DNA of 64,000 bases from an uncultured Paracoccaceae bacterium (GTDB taxonomy: Bacteria; Pseudomonadota; Alphaproteobacteria; Rhodobacterales; Rhodobacteraceae). The notes beneath the pieces were generated by a model. It saw only the letters and a program-made list of their open reading frames with translations, did no database searches and was not told where the DNA came from. Position numbers and translations under genes: made by a program. Positions 43,890 to 52,030 of the stretch are shown here, piece by piece. Within the stretch, counting starts at the first letter, position 1. The number at the start of each line of letters is the position of its first letter. The stretch is taken from the NCBI GenBank assembly GCA_947489445.1, contig CANLDN010000007.1, forward strand, positions 1 through 64,000, in the 5' to 3' direction.

Positions 43890-45595
43890 TAGTCCTTTGC
43901 CTCTGGCTCAAACTCCATCGCATTGAAATGCAGGGTCAGCGTATATTGGTCGTCGGTATGGGTGACGTCGATCTTGCCACCCAACTGAATGGCGAACGCC
44001 TGCATCAGCTTGCTGCCCAGACCAGTGCTTTCCTCGACAACGCTGTTACCAATTGAGTTGGCAAAGACCAGCAGGCAAGCGCGATCATCTTGTTTCAGCG
44101 TCACATCAATCCGCGGTGTTTGCGACTTGGTGTCGCCGATGTGTTTCATCGCGTTCGCGGCTGCTTCTGCCACCAACAATGACAATGGCACCGCCTGATC
44201 CGGGAAAAGCAGCAGTGGCGCGACATTGGACTGCACATCAACGTGGCCACCATCTACCGTGACAATTTCGACCGATTTCTCGACAATCTCGGCAATCAAC
44301 GCACCAGCGTTCACACGACCTCCGTCCTGCGATTGATACAGATCCCGGTGAATGGTCGCCAGGCTGAGGACACGTTCCTGTAAACGCCGCAGAATGTCTT
44401 GGGTCTCTTCATGCTTGGCCGACCTGATCTGCATGTTCATGATCGAAGAGATCAGCTGGAGATTATTCTTCACCCGGTGGTGGATTTCTTTCACCAGCAC
44501 GTCTTTTTCGCGCAAAGCATTCTCCAGGTTTGCTTCATCGCGCATGATTTCTTCGCTCATCCGTTGAAAATTGATTTCAAGATTCTCGATCTCGATAGGT
44601 GTCAGCAGCTGTTCGTCACGCTCAAAATTTGCCTGACGCGTATCGGCGAACTCATCCATGCTTTGCTGCAGGTTCCGCAAGTGCCGCAGCACCAGCGTGT
44701 TCATGGCCAACATCGCGACACCCATACTGGCAAACCACATAAGCACGGGAAAAATCATCGGCAGAAGCGAATTTGCAAGGCGTCCAGCGGACCCTGGTCG
44801 CATATTCCAGATGGCCATGACTGAAGCCGGGCTGCCTTGCAAGGTAACCACGCTATAGCGGCGCTGCACGCCATTGATGTTTTCGGCGTGGAATGTCTGT
44901 GGTTCGGTCGCAGAAAGACCGGACAACTCCAGCCCGCGCGGCAATTCGTTTTGCGCCTCTTCAAACGATGATCTGGAAGTCAAAACCGTGCCTTCTTCAC
45001 TGAAGGTGATCAACTCCACCAGACCCAAGTCTTCAAGATAATCATCTGTTCCGTATAGTTGCCGATGTGGAATGGAAACTGACACGAAACCGGCAAACTC
45101 ACCCTCTATCTTAAATGGTTCTGATACCACAAATACTGACTCACCGCTGGCTGGTGCCGCCCTATTGAGGACAATCGTGGCGGTCTGTCGAGCCATTATT
45201 TCATCAAAATTTGGATAATCAGAAAAGTCGATGACCTGTTCGACCGACGAGCATTCAACAATACCAGTCAAAGGTAGCACACCGACGAAACTGAATTCTT
45301 CGTTGGCTGCGACGAACCGCGAGAGCATCGGGGCGCAAGCGGATGCATCCGTCAAAAGGTCAGGTGCGACCGATCCGAACAGTCGTGCGGCACCCACGGC
45401 GCGTTCAATCAAAACTTGCTCTGCGCGGGCCGCGCGCTGGGCAAGCCCCAGAAAGGCCTCGCTGACGTTCTGGTCTGCCTCTTCGGCCACGCGGTTGGTT
45501 TGGAAGATGGCTATGGAGCCAAGCGGGAGCAATGCAAGCGTGAGCAGCGCGACCAGCTGTACATTGAGCCGCCGAAACCATCTTTTGTCAATCAT
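43886..45595 (-). CDS. HWE/HisKA_2 sensor histidine kinase of the general stress response
   Basis: A 569-residue membrane kinase. A first helix (about 14-31) and a second (about 276-301) flank a periplasmic sensor domain of roughly 240 residues with two cysteines (SACAPML, IVECSS). A HAMP-like coiled coil leads to a HisKA_2 dimerisation domain with the phosphoacceptor in VKEIHHRVKNNLQLISSI (near residue 370) and a HATPase domain. Kinases of this class phosphorylate PhyR in alphaproteobacteria. It overlaps ecfG by four bases, the classical genomic position of the PhyK-type kinase. The signal it senses is unknown. Confidence 0.85.
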   Translation of the reverse strand: MIDKRWFRRLNVQLVALLTLALLPLGSIAIFQTNRVAEEADQNVSEAFLGLAQRAARAEQVLIERAVGAARLFGSVAPDLLTDASACAPMLSRFVAANEEFSFVGVLPLTGIVECSSVEQVIDFSDYPNFDEIMARQTATIVLNRAAPASGESVFVVSEPFKIEGEFAGFVSVSIPHRQLYGTDDYLEDLGLVELITFSEEGTVLTSRSSFEEAQNELPRGLELSGLSATEPQTFHAENINGVQRRYSVVTLQGSPASVMAIWNMRPGSAGRLANSLLPMIFPVLMWFASMGVAMLAMNTLVLRHLRNLQQSMDEFADTRQANFERDEQLLTPIEIENLEINFQRMSEEIMRDEANLENALREKDVLVKEIHHRVKNNLQLISSIMNMQIRSAKHEETQDILRRLQERVLSLATIHRDLYQSQDGGRVNAGALIAEIVEKSVEIVTVDGGHVDVQSNVAPLLLFPDQAVPLSLLVAEAAANAMKHIGDTKSQTPRIDVTLKQDDRACLLVFANSIGNSVVEESTGLGSKLMQAFAIQLGGKIDVTHTDDQYTLTLHFNAMEFEPEAKDY

Positions 45596-46146
45596 GAGGG
45601 GATGTTCGGGCTGCCGACGACGGCCATTGTCGCAGAATCCGTCAACTCAAGAACGTCATCATCATCCAGTTGAAGAAGCTCCGTCAATTTGCTGCGCGCG
45701 CGGTTCACACGGCTTTTCATCGTACCAGAGGCCACCCCGCACATCTCTGCTGCATCGTCGTATGAGAATCCGGATGCCCCAATAAGGATCAATGCTTCAC
45801 GGTGCTCATCGGCTAATTGCGCAAAGGCGACCTTGAAATCCATCATCTGCAAACGGCCATCGTGATCAGGTTTGACCGATAGGCTGTCGGAAAATGCATT
45901 GTCGATATCGGCAACCTCTCGGCTAAGTTTGCGACGCGACGAATAATAGTTGTTTCGCAAGATAGTGAACAACCACGCACGCATTTTCGTGCCAGGCTCG
46001 AACTTATCCATATTCGACCAAGCTTTGAGAACCGTATCCTGTATCATATCATCGGCTGTCGCACGGTTACGGGTCAGGCTGAGCGCAAATGCGCGTAGCG
46101 CCGGTAAATGCGTTACCAGCTCATCTTTGGGATCAAGATCGCTCAT
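45592..46146 (-). CDS. ecfG: General stress sigma factor EcfG
   Basis: A 184-residue ECF sigma factor with region 2 (LPALRAFALSLTRNRATADDMIQDTVLKAW, about 14-43) and region 4 (FAQLADEHREALILIGASGFSYDDAAEMCGV, about 107-137, then GTMKSRVNRARSKL). It directs polymerase to GGAAC-N16/17-CGTT promoters. It is held by NepR and released when phosphorylated PhyR binds NepR. Its start overlaps nepR by 14 bases. The shared promoter region (46345-46375) itself contains such sites, so it is autoregulated. Confidence 0.92.
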   Translation of the reverse strand: MSDLDPKDELVTHLPALRAFALSLTRNRATADDMIQDTVLKAWSNMDKFEPGTKMRAWLFTILRNNYYSSRRKLSREVADIDNAFSDSLSVKPDHDGRLQMMDFKVAFAQLADEHREALILIGASGFSYDDAAEMCGVASGTMKSRVNRARSKLTELLQLDDDDVLELTDSATMAVVGSPNIPS

Positions 46147-46306
46147 TTTTTGCTTTCAGTTCTTCGTCTTGTGCACGTAGGACAGTAAGCAGATCGACAA
46201 TCTCGTCCGGCATCTTATCTTTTTCAAGATCTGCAAACACCTTCTTGAGGTTCTGGTCGATATAGCGATCGATCCGTTCTTGCTTCGGATCGTTTTCACT
46301 TGTCAT
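46133..46306 (-). CDS. nepR: Anti-sigma factor NepR
   Basis: A 57-residue protein easily missed because of its size. It opens with a disordered acidic stretch, then IDRYIDQNLKKVFADLEKDKMPDEIVDLLTVL, the two-helix core of NepR that binds EcfG or, alternatively, PhyR. The ATG is at 46306 and the stop overlaps the start of ecfG, so the two are translationally coupled. Position and sequence together make the identification firm. Confidence 0.92.
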   Translation of the reverse strand: MTSENDPKQERIDRYIDQNLKKVFADLEKDKMPDEIVDLLTVLRAQDEELKAKNERS

Positions 46307-46344
46307 TTTTTTCGCGGCCTCATCTAAAAAAACACCATGTAGCC

Positions 46345-46375
46345 GGAACCAACCGCCATGTTGGGTGTTGGTTCC
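46345..46375. promoter_or_regulatory. Divergent EcfG promoters of phyR and nepR-ecfG in one inverted repeat
   Basis: GGAACCAAC (46345-46353) and GTTGGTTCC (46367-46375) form a 9-bp-arm inverted repeat. On the plus strand GGAAC-N16-TGTT (46345-46369) faces phyR; on the minus strand GGAAC-N16-GGTT (46375-46351) faces nepR. Each -10 element lies beside the other's -35 element. Confidence 0.78.
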
Positions 46376-46403
46376 CAGAAAAAGTCAAAAAAGGTCAAAA
46401 AAC

Positions 46404-47213
46404 ATGCATGACACTGCACCGGAAGCTACCTTTTCCGATCTCATCGCCGCCGAACTCCCCTATCTGCGCCGGTACACCCGTGCGCTGACCGGGTCTCAGG
46501 CACGCGGGGACAAATATACCATCGCAACACTCGAAGTGATCCTGAAGGACCGCAGCGATTTTGACAATGATGATCCGGTTAAGGTCAACCTGTTCAAGTG
46601 CTTCCACGCAATCTGGTCGTCATCGGGCCAGCTGTTTGCAGACCCCGAAGATGATATGCGCAGCCGCGCGCACGGGCTTTTGTCTAAACTCACCGCAAAC
46701 TCGCGTGAAGCACTGTTGCTCCGCACGATCGAGGAATTCAGTATCACCAACATCGCCAAGATCATGGGTACTGATGCCGATGAAGTGCGCCGCTTGATCG
46801 CAGCAGCAAATGGTGAGCTGTCTGAAAGCGTCAAAGGCCGTGTTATGATCATAGAGGATGAGCCGATTATCGCTGCCGACCTGACCGATATTGTTACATC
46901 CCTGGGTCATAACGTGACCGGCGTTGCCCGAACTCATACCGAGGCGCTGGCGCTTGGCGATGAGCAAGAGCCAGATCTGATCTTGGCTGATATTCAGCTC
47001 GCCGATAACTCCTCCGGTATTGATGCGGTAAATGATCTTCTCAAAAAAATGGACGTGCCGGTGATCTTCGTCACCGCATTCCCGGAACGGCTTCTGACTG
47101 GTGATCGTCCAGAGCCCGCTTTCCTGATCTCGAAGCCATTCCAAGAGGCGCAGGTACAATCAGCCGTCAGCCAGGCGATGTTCTTTGCATCGACGGCCAC
47201 ACTCAAGGCATAG
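46404..47213 (+). CDS. phyR: Response regulator / anti-anti-sigma factor PhyR
   Basis: A 269-residue protein. The N-terminal half (about 1-140) is a sigma-like domain (FSDLIAAELPYLRRYTRALTG, then SREALLLRTIEEFSITNIAKIMG), which mimics EcfG to capture NepR. The C-terminal half is a receiver with the acidic pair in IIEDEPIIAADL, the phosphoacceptor Asp196 in LILADIQL and the switch lysine in FLISKPF. Divergent from nepR-ecfG-kinase; the start at 46404 lies 35 bases from the -10 element. It is the master activator of the stress regulon in this window. Confidence 0.93.
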   Translation: MHDTAPEATFSDLIAAELPYLRRYTRALTGSQARGDKYTIATLEVILKDRSDFDNDDPVKVNLFKCFHAIWSSSGQLFADPEDDMRSRAHGLLSKLTANSREALLLRTIEEFSITNIAKIMGTDADEVRRLIAAANGELSESVKGRVMIIEDEPIIAADLTDIVTSLGHNVTGVARTHTEALALGDEQEPDLILADIQLADNSSGIDAVNDLLKKMDVPVIFVTAFPERLLTGDRPEPAFLISKPFQEAQVQSAVSQAMFFASTATLKA

Positions 47214-47403
47214 AGAGCAACGGGTGTCCTTACCGTCAGCGCAAGTGGTGCGGGATATCTCCCCGGCCGCCCATTCTTATCGACGTTAGCAACACCGCAC
47301 TTAGTGGCGCTGGTGCCAGATAGCGTCTTGGAATAGTCGACAGCGCTTACCGCTGGCTCAAAAAGAGCCCCGCAGCAGTTTCGCTGCAGAGCTTTATTGA
47401 GCT

Positions 47404-47901
47404 TTATTTGGCAATCAACGCCTTGAGCATCCAAGCGGCTTGCTCGTGAAAGGCTGACCGTTCGGTCGCAAGATCCTCCGTCACCGGGTCGTTCTTTTCG
47501 CCCGCAAGCTTTACCAAGGCGTGCAGCCTGTGGGCGATCCGTTCATGATCGTCGGCAAGCGACTGGCACATTTCACCTGCAGAAGGGGCTGACTCACTGT
47601 CCTGAATGACGGACCATTCGCGGATTTCGGACAAGGTCATTGGTGCCATCTGCCCAACGGCGCGGATGCGCTCTGCCAACTTGTCCGCAGCGGCAAACAT
47701 GTCCTCATACTGACCTTCGGTCAAATTGTGGACTGAATAAAACAGTGGGCCTTCCACATTCCAATGATAGGCGTGCGTTTTATAGGTTAGCATATATGTG
47801 TCGGCGAGCACGTTTGCGATGCCATCCGCGATTGTTTTGGGTGCGCGAACGCCAGATGCGATGTCTTGAGGTTCGGCCACAACGTTGAGTGCTTGTGTCA
47901 T
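47404..47901 (-). CDS. dps: Dps ferritin-like DNA-binding stress protein
   Basis: A 165-residue Dps protein. The intersubunit ferroxidase residues are visible: His in YKTHAYHWNV, and the acidic cluster in QYEDMFAAADKLAERIRAVG. A disordered N-terminus precedes helix A. It oxidises and stores iron with peroxide, protecting DNA. It starts 35 bases after the DUF1328 gene on the same strand and is probably driven by the EcfG promoter at 48158-48182. Confidence 0.92.
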   Translation of the reverse strand: MTQALNVVAEPQDIASGVRAPKTIADGIANVLADTYMLTYKTHAYHWNVEGPLFYSVHNLTEGQYEDMFAAADKLAERIRAVGQMAPMTLSEIREWSVIQDSESAPSAGEMCQSLADDHERIAHRLHALVKLAGEKNDPVTEDLATERSAFHEQAAWMLKALIAK

Positions 47902-47936
47902 TGTTTCATTCCCTTTTTTGTGTCTACGGCGTCTGT

Positions 47937-48098
47937 CTAGCTGCGCACAGCACGCATGATCAGCGTGGCGACGAAAAGGACCAGAAAGACGAAGAAAAGG
48001 ATCTGTGCGATCCCGGCAGATGCCGAGGCAATCCCACCAAATCCAAAGACGGCTGCGACGATGGCAACCAGAAGAAATGCGAGCGCATAATACAACAT
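47937..48098 (-). CDS. DUF1328 (YtjA-like) small membrane protein
   Basis: A 53-residue protein with two transmembrane helices and the DUF1328 pattern ([23 protein letters not shown]...[17 protein letters not shown]). The ATG at 48098 follows AAAGGAGTAA. Found widely among stress-induced genes; function unknown. A perfect EcfG promoter is 60 bases upstream, and dps follows. Confidence 0.85.
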   Translation of the reverse strand: MLYYALAFLLVAIVAAVFGFGGIASASAGIAQILFFVFLVLFVATLIMRAVRS

Positions 48099-48157
48099 AA
48101 GTTACTCCTTTAGTTAGCGTGAGCGCGTGACAGTGTTACCGCGCGGTTCACCAAACT

Positions 48158-48182
48158 AACGAAGAACCTGTCGGATCGTTCC
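48158..48182 (-). promoter_or_regulatory. EcfG promoter of DUF1328-dps
   Basis: On the minus strand: GGAAC (48182-48178), 16-base spacer, CGTT (48161-48158), full consensus. A second GGAAC half lies 11 bases further upstream. Confidence 0.75.
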
Positions 48183-48322
48183 AAATCGTTCCAACAATGG
48201 CGCACATGCAACCAATCGCGCTGCACCGCGTTGGGCAATCAGGAAACGTCAAATTGAGGACCACTTTATGATAGTTGCATCTAGGACCGTCGAGACCGCG
48301 CCTATCCAACCAAGACGGGCGA

Positions 48323-48700
48323 TTAGGACATGGCGCCGGGCGCATCGCAGGCATCTCGGTTCGCCCCGGCGTCCACTGCCGAGAACACCATTTCGGTTGT
48401 GAAAGGCAGGTCTACAAAGACGGCGGGGAATGCCACTTGTTTTTGTTGACCAATGATCACGACATGACTGCCACGGCTCGCAATAGTCTGAACAACACGT
48501 CTGATGTCATCGCTTTCGTCCATAAGGGTGCTTCGTATGAACAAAACTGAATCAGGGCCGCAATTATAGATCGCTGCTCCGATATCTGAGAGCGACGCCC
48601 CCTGCGCCAGATAGCTGTTGGGGAACCGGCCAATCAACATACCCTCCAAATCCATGCAAACGATGGGATCGGGTTCGAGAATGATGAAGTCTTTGGACAT
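48323..48700 (-). CDS. Degenerate receiver-like protein
   Basis: A 125-residue protein with the overall pattern of a CheY-like receiver: FIILEPDPIVCMDLEGML matches the first strand and acidic pocket, and VVIIGQQKQVAFPAVFVDLPFTTEMVFSAV the last strands. Where the phosphoacceptor aspartate is expected (PDSVLFIRSTL) there is no aspartate, and the switch lysine is absent. It is probably a phosphorylation-independent pseudo-receiver. It lies between dps and a Crp/Fnr gene, within the stress island. Confidence 0.65.
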   Translation of the reverse strand: MSKDFIILEPDPIVCMDLEGMLIGRFPNSYLAQGASLSDIGAAIYNCGPDSVLFIRSTLMDESDDIRRVVQTIASRGSHVVIIGQQKQVAFPAVFVDLPFTTEMVFSAVDAGANRDACDAPGAMS

Positions 48701-48783
48701 ACAAATTCCTTCCGAATATCGATAAGAATTAACATCCGGTTAATTGTCGCGCATTAATCTATGACATAGGGAGACGATTAAAA

Positions 48784-49512
48784 TTGGCTACAAAATGTGA
48801 AAATTGTCCACTGCGCCGCAGAGATATCTTTTTGTCCATGACAACCGAAGAAGTCGCGATCATGCAGCGGTTCAAAGTCGGCGAACTTGTCGTGGACGCA
48901 GGTGCGACAATCCTCATGGAGGGATCGAACAGCCCGCAGCTTTTTACAGCGCTTCACGGGATGGGCTTGCGGTACAAATACCTTCAAAACGGCAAACGTC
49001 AGGTCGTCAACCTGATCCTGCCGGGTGACTTTATCGGGCTGCAGGCCGGGATCATGGGCCAGATGGGGCACTCGGTCGAAGCGACAACAAAGATGACACT
49101 TTGTGTCTTTGATCGTTCGACTATCTGGAACTTTTTCAAGGACAACCCCAAACGCGCCTTCGCCATTACTTGGTTGGCCGCAGTAGAAGAGCATTTTCTG
49201 GGTGACGCGCTTGCGACGGTCGGCCAGCGCGATGCGCTACAGTCGGTGGCCTGGGCCTTGGCAAAAGTATTTCTGCGCGGCGAGGCACTTGGGCTAGTAA
49301 ACAACCGCCAGATGCCCTTCCCCTATCGTCAGCAAGACCTCGCAGATGCGTTGGGGTTATCACTTGTGCACACGAACAAAACACTGGCCATATTGAAGGG
49401 CCGGCAGATGGCGCATTGGTCTGATGGTACATTAAGCGTGTCTGACATTCATGCCCTAGCAGATATCGCGATGCTTGATGACACCAACGTACAAGAGCGT
49501 CCTATTCTGTGA
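48784..49512 (+). CDS. Crp/Fnr family transcriptional regulator
   Basis: A 242-residue protein. The N-terminal CENCPLR motif (Cys5, Cys8) resembles the cluster-binding start of FNR proteins, but only one further cysteine exists (Cys107), so a four-cysteine Fe-S cluster is not supported. A cyclic-nucleotide-binding-like beta-roll (about 25-135) and a C-terminal winged helix (FPYRQQDLADALGLSLVHTNKTLAIL, about 180-205) follow. The start is a TTG at 48784. Targets unknown. Confidence 0.82.
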   Translation: MATKCENCPLRRRDIFLSMTTEEVAIMQRFKVGELVVDAGATILMEGSNSPQLFTALHGMGLRYKYLQNGKRQVVNLILPGDFIGLQAGIMGQMGHSVEATTKMTLCVFDRSTIWNFFKDNPKRAFAITWLAAVEEHFLGDALATVGQRDALQSVAWALAKVFLRGEALGLVNNRQMPFPYRQQDLADALGLSLVHTNKTLAILKGRQMAHWSDGTLSVSDIHALADIAMLDDTNVQERPIL

Positions 49513-49540
49513 TTGCAGACATCTTTTTTTGCCTTTTTTC

Positions 49541-49565
49541 GGAACCCATACCCGGCCTGATTGTT
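49541..49565 (+). promoter_or_regulatory. EcfG promoter of the 82-aa protein
   Basis: GGAAC (49541-49545), 16-base spacer, TGTT (49562-49565), 32 bases before the ATG. Confidence 0.62.
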
Positions 49566-49597
49566 GTCTTACCGTAACCTAATACGGGAGAATAAAC

Positions 49598-49846
49598 ATG
49601 AAAGTCATGCCAATCATCGCAGTCGCTGTTGCAGCCGTCGCAATCGGTTTTGGTATCTATATGGTCGACATCGATCAGACCGAAGAAGCGCGTCTGCCCG
49701 ACGTTCAATTGAGCGTTGAAGGCGGCAACCTGCCGGAGTTTGAGGCAGAGGTCGGCGACATCGAGACAGGGACCGAAGAAGTGACGCTGGAAATCCCAAC
49801 CATCGAATTTCAAAGCCCTGAAGAAGACGCAGCAGACGAAAGCTAA
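49598..49846 (+). CDS. Small membrane-anchored acidic protein
   Basis: An 82-residue protein: an N-terminal helix (VMPIIAVAVAAVAIGFGIYMV, anchor or signal) and a very acidic outward-facing tail (EVGDIETGTEEVTLEIPTIEF). Unknown function; small proteins of this design recur in Rhodobacterales. GGGAGAA precedes the ATG and an EcfG-type promoter lies directly upstream. Confidence 0.7.
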   Translation: MKVMPIIAVAVAAVAIGFGIYMVDIDQTEEARLPDVQLSVEGGNLPEFEAEVGDIETGTEEVTLEIPTIEFQSPEEDAADES

Positions 49847-49912
49847 TTCGTTGTTTTTAAAAAGCAGCCGCGACCATCACTGGTCGCAGCATTTGTATGG
49901 AAAGGATAAGAA

Positions 49913-50182
49913 ATGACACATGATGCAGCAATTGAAGAAGGCCTGAGCAACGGCAAAGACAAGTCTGCCGCGGCGATCAAAGGACGTGCAACAGAAGCGT
50001 TAGAGCACGGTTTGGAGACGGCGCAAGAGACCGTTGGGCAGGCAACCAAGCAGGCAACAGAAGAGTTACGCAAACTGACCGAGACGGGCAGCAAATTCGT
50101 CCGCGAAAACCCGGGCGCGGCGGTAGCGGGCGCAGTCGGCGTGGGTATCTTGCTGGGCCTGGCGCTACGCGGCCGAGACTAA
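49913..50182 (+). CDS. DUF883/ElaB-YqjD-like membrane-tail protein
   Basis: An 89-residue protein: a long helical charged region (AIKGRATEALEHGLETAQETVGQ...), the conserved FVRENPGAAVAGAVGVGILLGLAL segment forming a C-terminal membrane anchor, and a final RGRD. This is the ElaB/YqjD layout; those proteins tether ribosomes at the membrane in stationary phase in E. coli. It follows the 82-aa gene by 66 bases and is probably cotranscribed. Confidence 0.82.
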   Translation: MTHDAAIEEGLSNGKDKSAAAIKGRATEALEHGLETAQETVGQATKQATEELRKLTETGSKFVRENPGAAVAGAVGVGILLGLALRGRD

Positions 50183-50196
50183 GCATACGATATGAC

Positions 50197-50236
50197 AAAA
50201 AAGTCCGCCGTGATGAGCATCACGGCGGACTTTTTT
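50197..50236. terminator. Bidirectional rho-independent terminator
   Basis: A perfect 18-bp stem (AAAAAAGTCCGCCGTGAT and its complement) around a 4-nt loop, A-tract on the left and T-tract on the right. It serves both the DUF883-like gene and the convergent PRC-barrel gene. Confidence 0.9.
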
Positions 50237-50247
50237 GTGCGCAGCGG

Positions 50248-50730
50248 TCAATCTCGGGCACGATCAGCTTGTGACAAAGACATCAGCACCGTGTCATCCG
50301 CACCGCGTTTTGCCCGAATAAAATTCGGTGGCAGAGATTTGTCATCGCCCGGCAATTCCGGTCGATCACTGCCATTACGTGCGTTGAAAAGTGCGGCCAA
50401 CATACTGGGCGCAATGGTATTCCCAAAAGGACCAATCAGACTACTCGGCAGGTCACCGGGGTCAACTGGCACCGGCAGACGCGCTGTGGTGCTCTTTACG
50501 CGCCCGGCAATATCTTCGGGACGCGCACTGGTTTTCACCGCATCACCATCAGGTATCAACACGCTCGAACTGAACAGTAGCGGTGCGGTGCCTACCTCTG
50601 TCGCAACGTCAGCCAAATAGAACTCGGATTTGCCCAGCGAAGTATCAAACACGATATCGGTGATCGTGCCCGTGACGCTGCGATCGGTTGTATGAACGAG
50701 GTCGTTCCCGATCGAAGAAGCAGCTTTCAT
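50248..50730 (-). CDS. PRC-barrel domain protein
   Basis: A 160-residue protein with an N-terminal PRC-barrel domain (about 5-75; SIGNDLVHTTDRSVTGTITDIVFDTSLGKSEFYLADVAT) and a second, less regular half ending in FIRAKRGADDTVLMSL. PRC-barrels occur in RNA-processing and stress proteins of unclear role. The start at 50730 has GAGGAAC upstream. No full EcfG promoter was found here. Confidence 0.78.
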   Translation of the reverse strand: MKAASSIGNDLVHTTDRSVTGTITDIVFDTSLGKSEFYLADVATEVGTAPLLFSSSVLIPDGDAVKTSARPEDIAGRVKSTTARLPVPVDPGDLPSSLIGPFGNTIAPSMLAALFNARNGSDRPELPGDDKSLPPNFIRAKRGADDTVLMSLSQADRARD

Positions 50731-51084
50731 TGTTGTGTTCCTCAGGATCAATGGAAAGAGCGCTGGCCGGTTCAAACCAGCCTTGATTTCAAGCGGCGTT
50801 GCCCTGCACAAACATTGTACGACCTCGCACTCGACTAATAATCCTGGGCAGGCGCGGCAAACATCGGCTGGCGATCTGCACGACTACCCATTGCTTTGGC
50901 TAAATCGGTATAGGCTAAGGTTACAAATCAGATCACCGCGGCATTGCGGTCTGCAAAATGCGTCACCGGTTGCGGATGCTGCCCGCTTTCAGGGACGGAC
51001 AGCATCACAACATCAGGTATCAGTAAGATTTACGCACAGCTGATCGGTGGCCACCCCGATGGTATCGGTTTGCTGGGTCATGGC

Positions 51085-51282
51085 TCAGCTCTTGTTGAAC
51101 AGCTTATCAAGCTCTTTTTCCACCTCGAGCTTGGCCTTGCCATATTTTTCACTGATCAGCCCGACAAGTTGCTCACGTTCGCCCTTGGCTTGTTCCATTT
51201 CGTCATCCGTCAGCTCGCCATACTGTTCGCGCAGCTGACCTTTTGCTTGTGTCCAGTTTCCTTTGATCTGTTCCCAGTTCAT
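51085..51282 (-). CDS. CsbD family stress protein
   Basis: A 65-residue protein with the CsbD pattern: MNWEQIKGNWTQAKGQLREQYGELTDDE then REQLVGLISEKYGKAKLEVEKEL. Abundant under general stress in many bacteria; function unknown. The start at 51282 has GGAGAGAC upstream. It is the last gene of a minus-strand group with DUF4112 and Pmp3. Confidence 0.88.
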   Translation of the reverse strand: MNWEQIKGNWTQAKGQLREQYGELTDDEMEQAKGEREQLVGLISEKYGKAKLEVEKELDKLFNKS

Positions 51283-51369
51283 GTCTCTCTCCATGTGTTT
51301 GCAGGTGTCGTGATTATGGTCTTGCCGCGGAGCAAGGCGACACCGGCCCTGCGTGATGTGCGGTAAGTC

Positions 51370-51756
51370 TTAAGCGGTTGCTTGATTGGTTTCGGCGTGC
51401 GCCAGACGGTCCAACTCTGCGCGCAACACTTCAACGTTTTTACGGTGGCTTTTGAATGCGACATCGAAAATGTCACCCACTAACGGAATGGAGCCAACGG
51501 CGAGGTCCAGACCGGTGTTCCATATCATGCGTCCAAGTGCGCGCTTGCGAATGCCTGCCTGATAGCCGGTGTTGATCATCAATGCGGCGGGCACGACAGT
51601 GATGGTGTCACCTACGCCCGGCACAAGGCCGAGGATGGAATCCCAGCCGACTGGCACGCCCAATACCCTGAACCTGTTATCCTAGGCTTTGGCCCAGCCT
51701 TCATACCTGGCCAGCGCCGCGCGCTGATCAGCGGCGTGCGATGATGTAGACGGCAT
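51370..51756 (-). pseudogene. DUF4112 gene interrupted by an amber codon
   Basis: The full frame runs from ATG 51756 to 51370 (129 codons). Codons 13-24 read AALARYEGWAKA and codons 26-33 DNRFRVLG, the conserved DUF4112 N-terminus, but codon 25 (51684-51682) is TAG. One base change (for example TTG to TAG) explains it. The rest, VPVGWDSILGLVPGVGDTI to the stop, is intact. Expression could restart at a TTG or GTG (about 51669-51663) giving a 97-99-residue product without the first helix, or the gene may be dead. It overlaps pmp3 by 29 bases. Confidence 0.75.
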
Positions 51757-51886
51757 GCACAATCCCCGGAATATAGCCGAGCAATGTCAGCACAATGTTC
51801 AACCAGAATTGGCGGGAAAGGCCCACCTCCAGGAACGTGCCCAAGGGTGGCAGAATAATTGCAAAGATGATGCGGATAAGGTCCAT
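51728..51886 (-). CDS. Pmp3/YqaE family membrane protein
   Basis: A 52-residue proteolipid with two membrane helices and the family motif ILPPLGTFLEVGLSRQFWLNIVLTLLGYIPGIVHAVYII. It influences membrane potential and salt tolerance in other organisms. The ATG at 51886 fits the family start; a longer upstream frame is rejected. An EcfG-type promoter lies 36 bases upstream, and the frame overlaps the start of DUF4112. Confidence 0.9.
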   Translation of the reverse strand: MDLIRIIFAIILPPLGTFLEVGLSRQFWLNIVLTLLGYIPGIVHAVYIIARR

Positions 51887-51922
51887 GTTGGTCTCCGATG
51901 AAAGTGTATCTCTCGCGTGCTC

Positions 51923-51947
51923 AACCCGCCCGGGCTCTTTTCGTTCC
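51923..51947 (-). promoter_or_regulatory. EcfG promoter of pmp3 (and DUF4112/csbD)
   Basis: On the minus strand: GGAAC (51947-51943), 16-base spacer, GGTT (51926-51923). Confidence 0.65.
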
Positions 51948-51970
51948 GTCATGTTGGCAGAAACATCCCG

Positions 51971-51995
51971 GGAACGAAAATCCCCGGGTCGCGTT
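51971..51995 (+). promoter_or_regulatory. EcfG promoter of the 52031-53682 operon
   Basis: GGAAC (51971-51975), 16-base spacer, CGTT (51992-51995), full consensus, 35 bases before the ATG. Divergent from the pmp3 promoter. Confidence 0.75.
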
Positions 51996-52030
51996 GTATC
52001 GGTGAACCGAAATCAACAAGGAGATATCGC

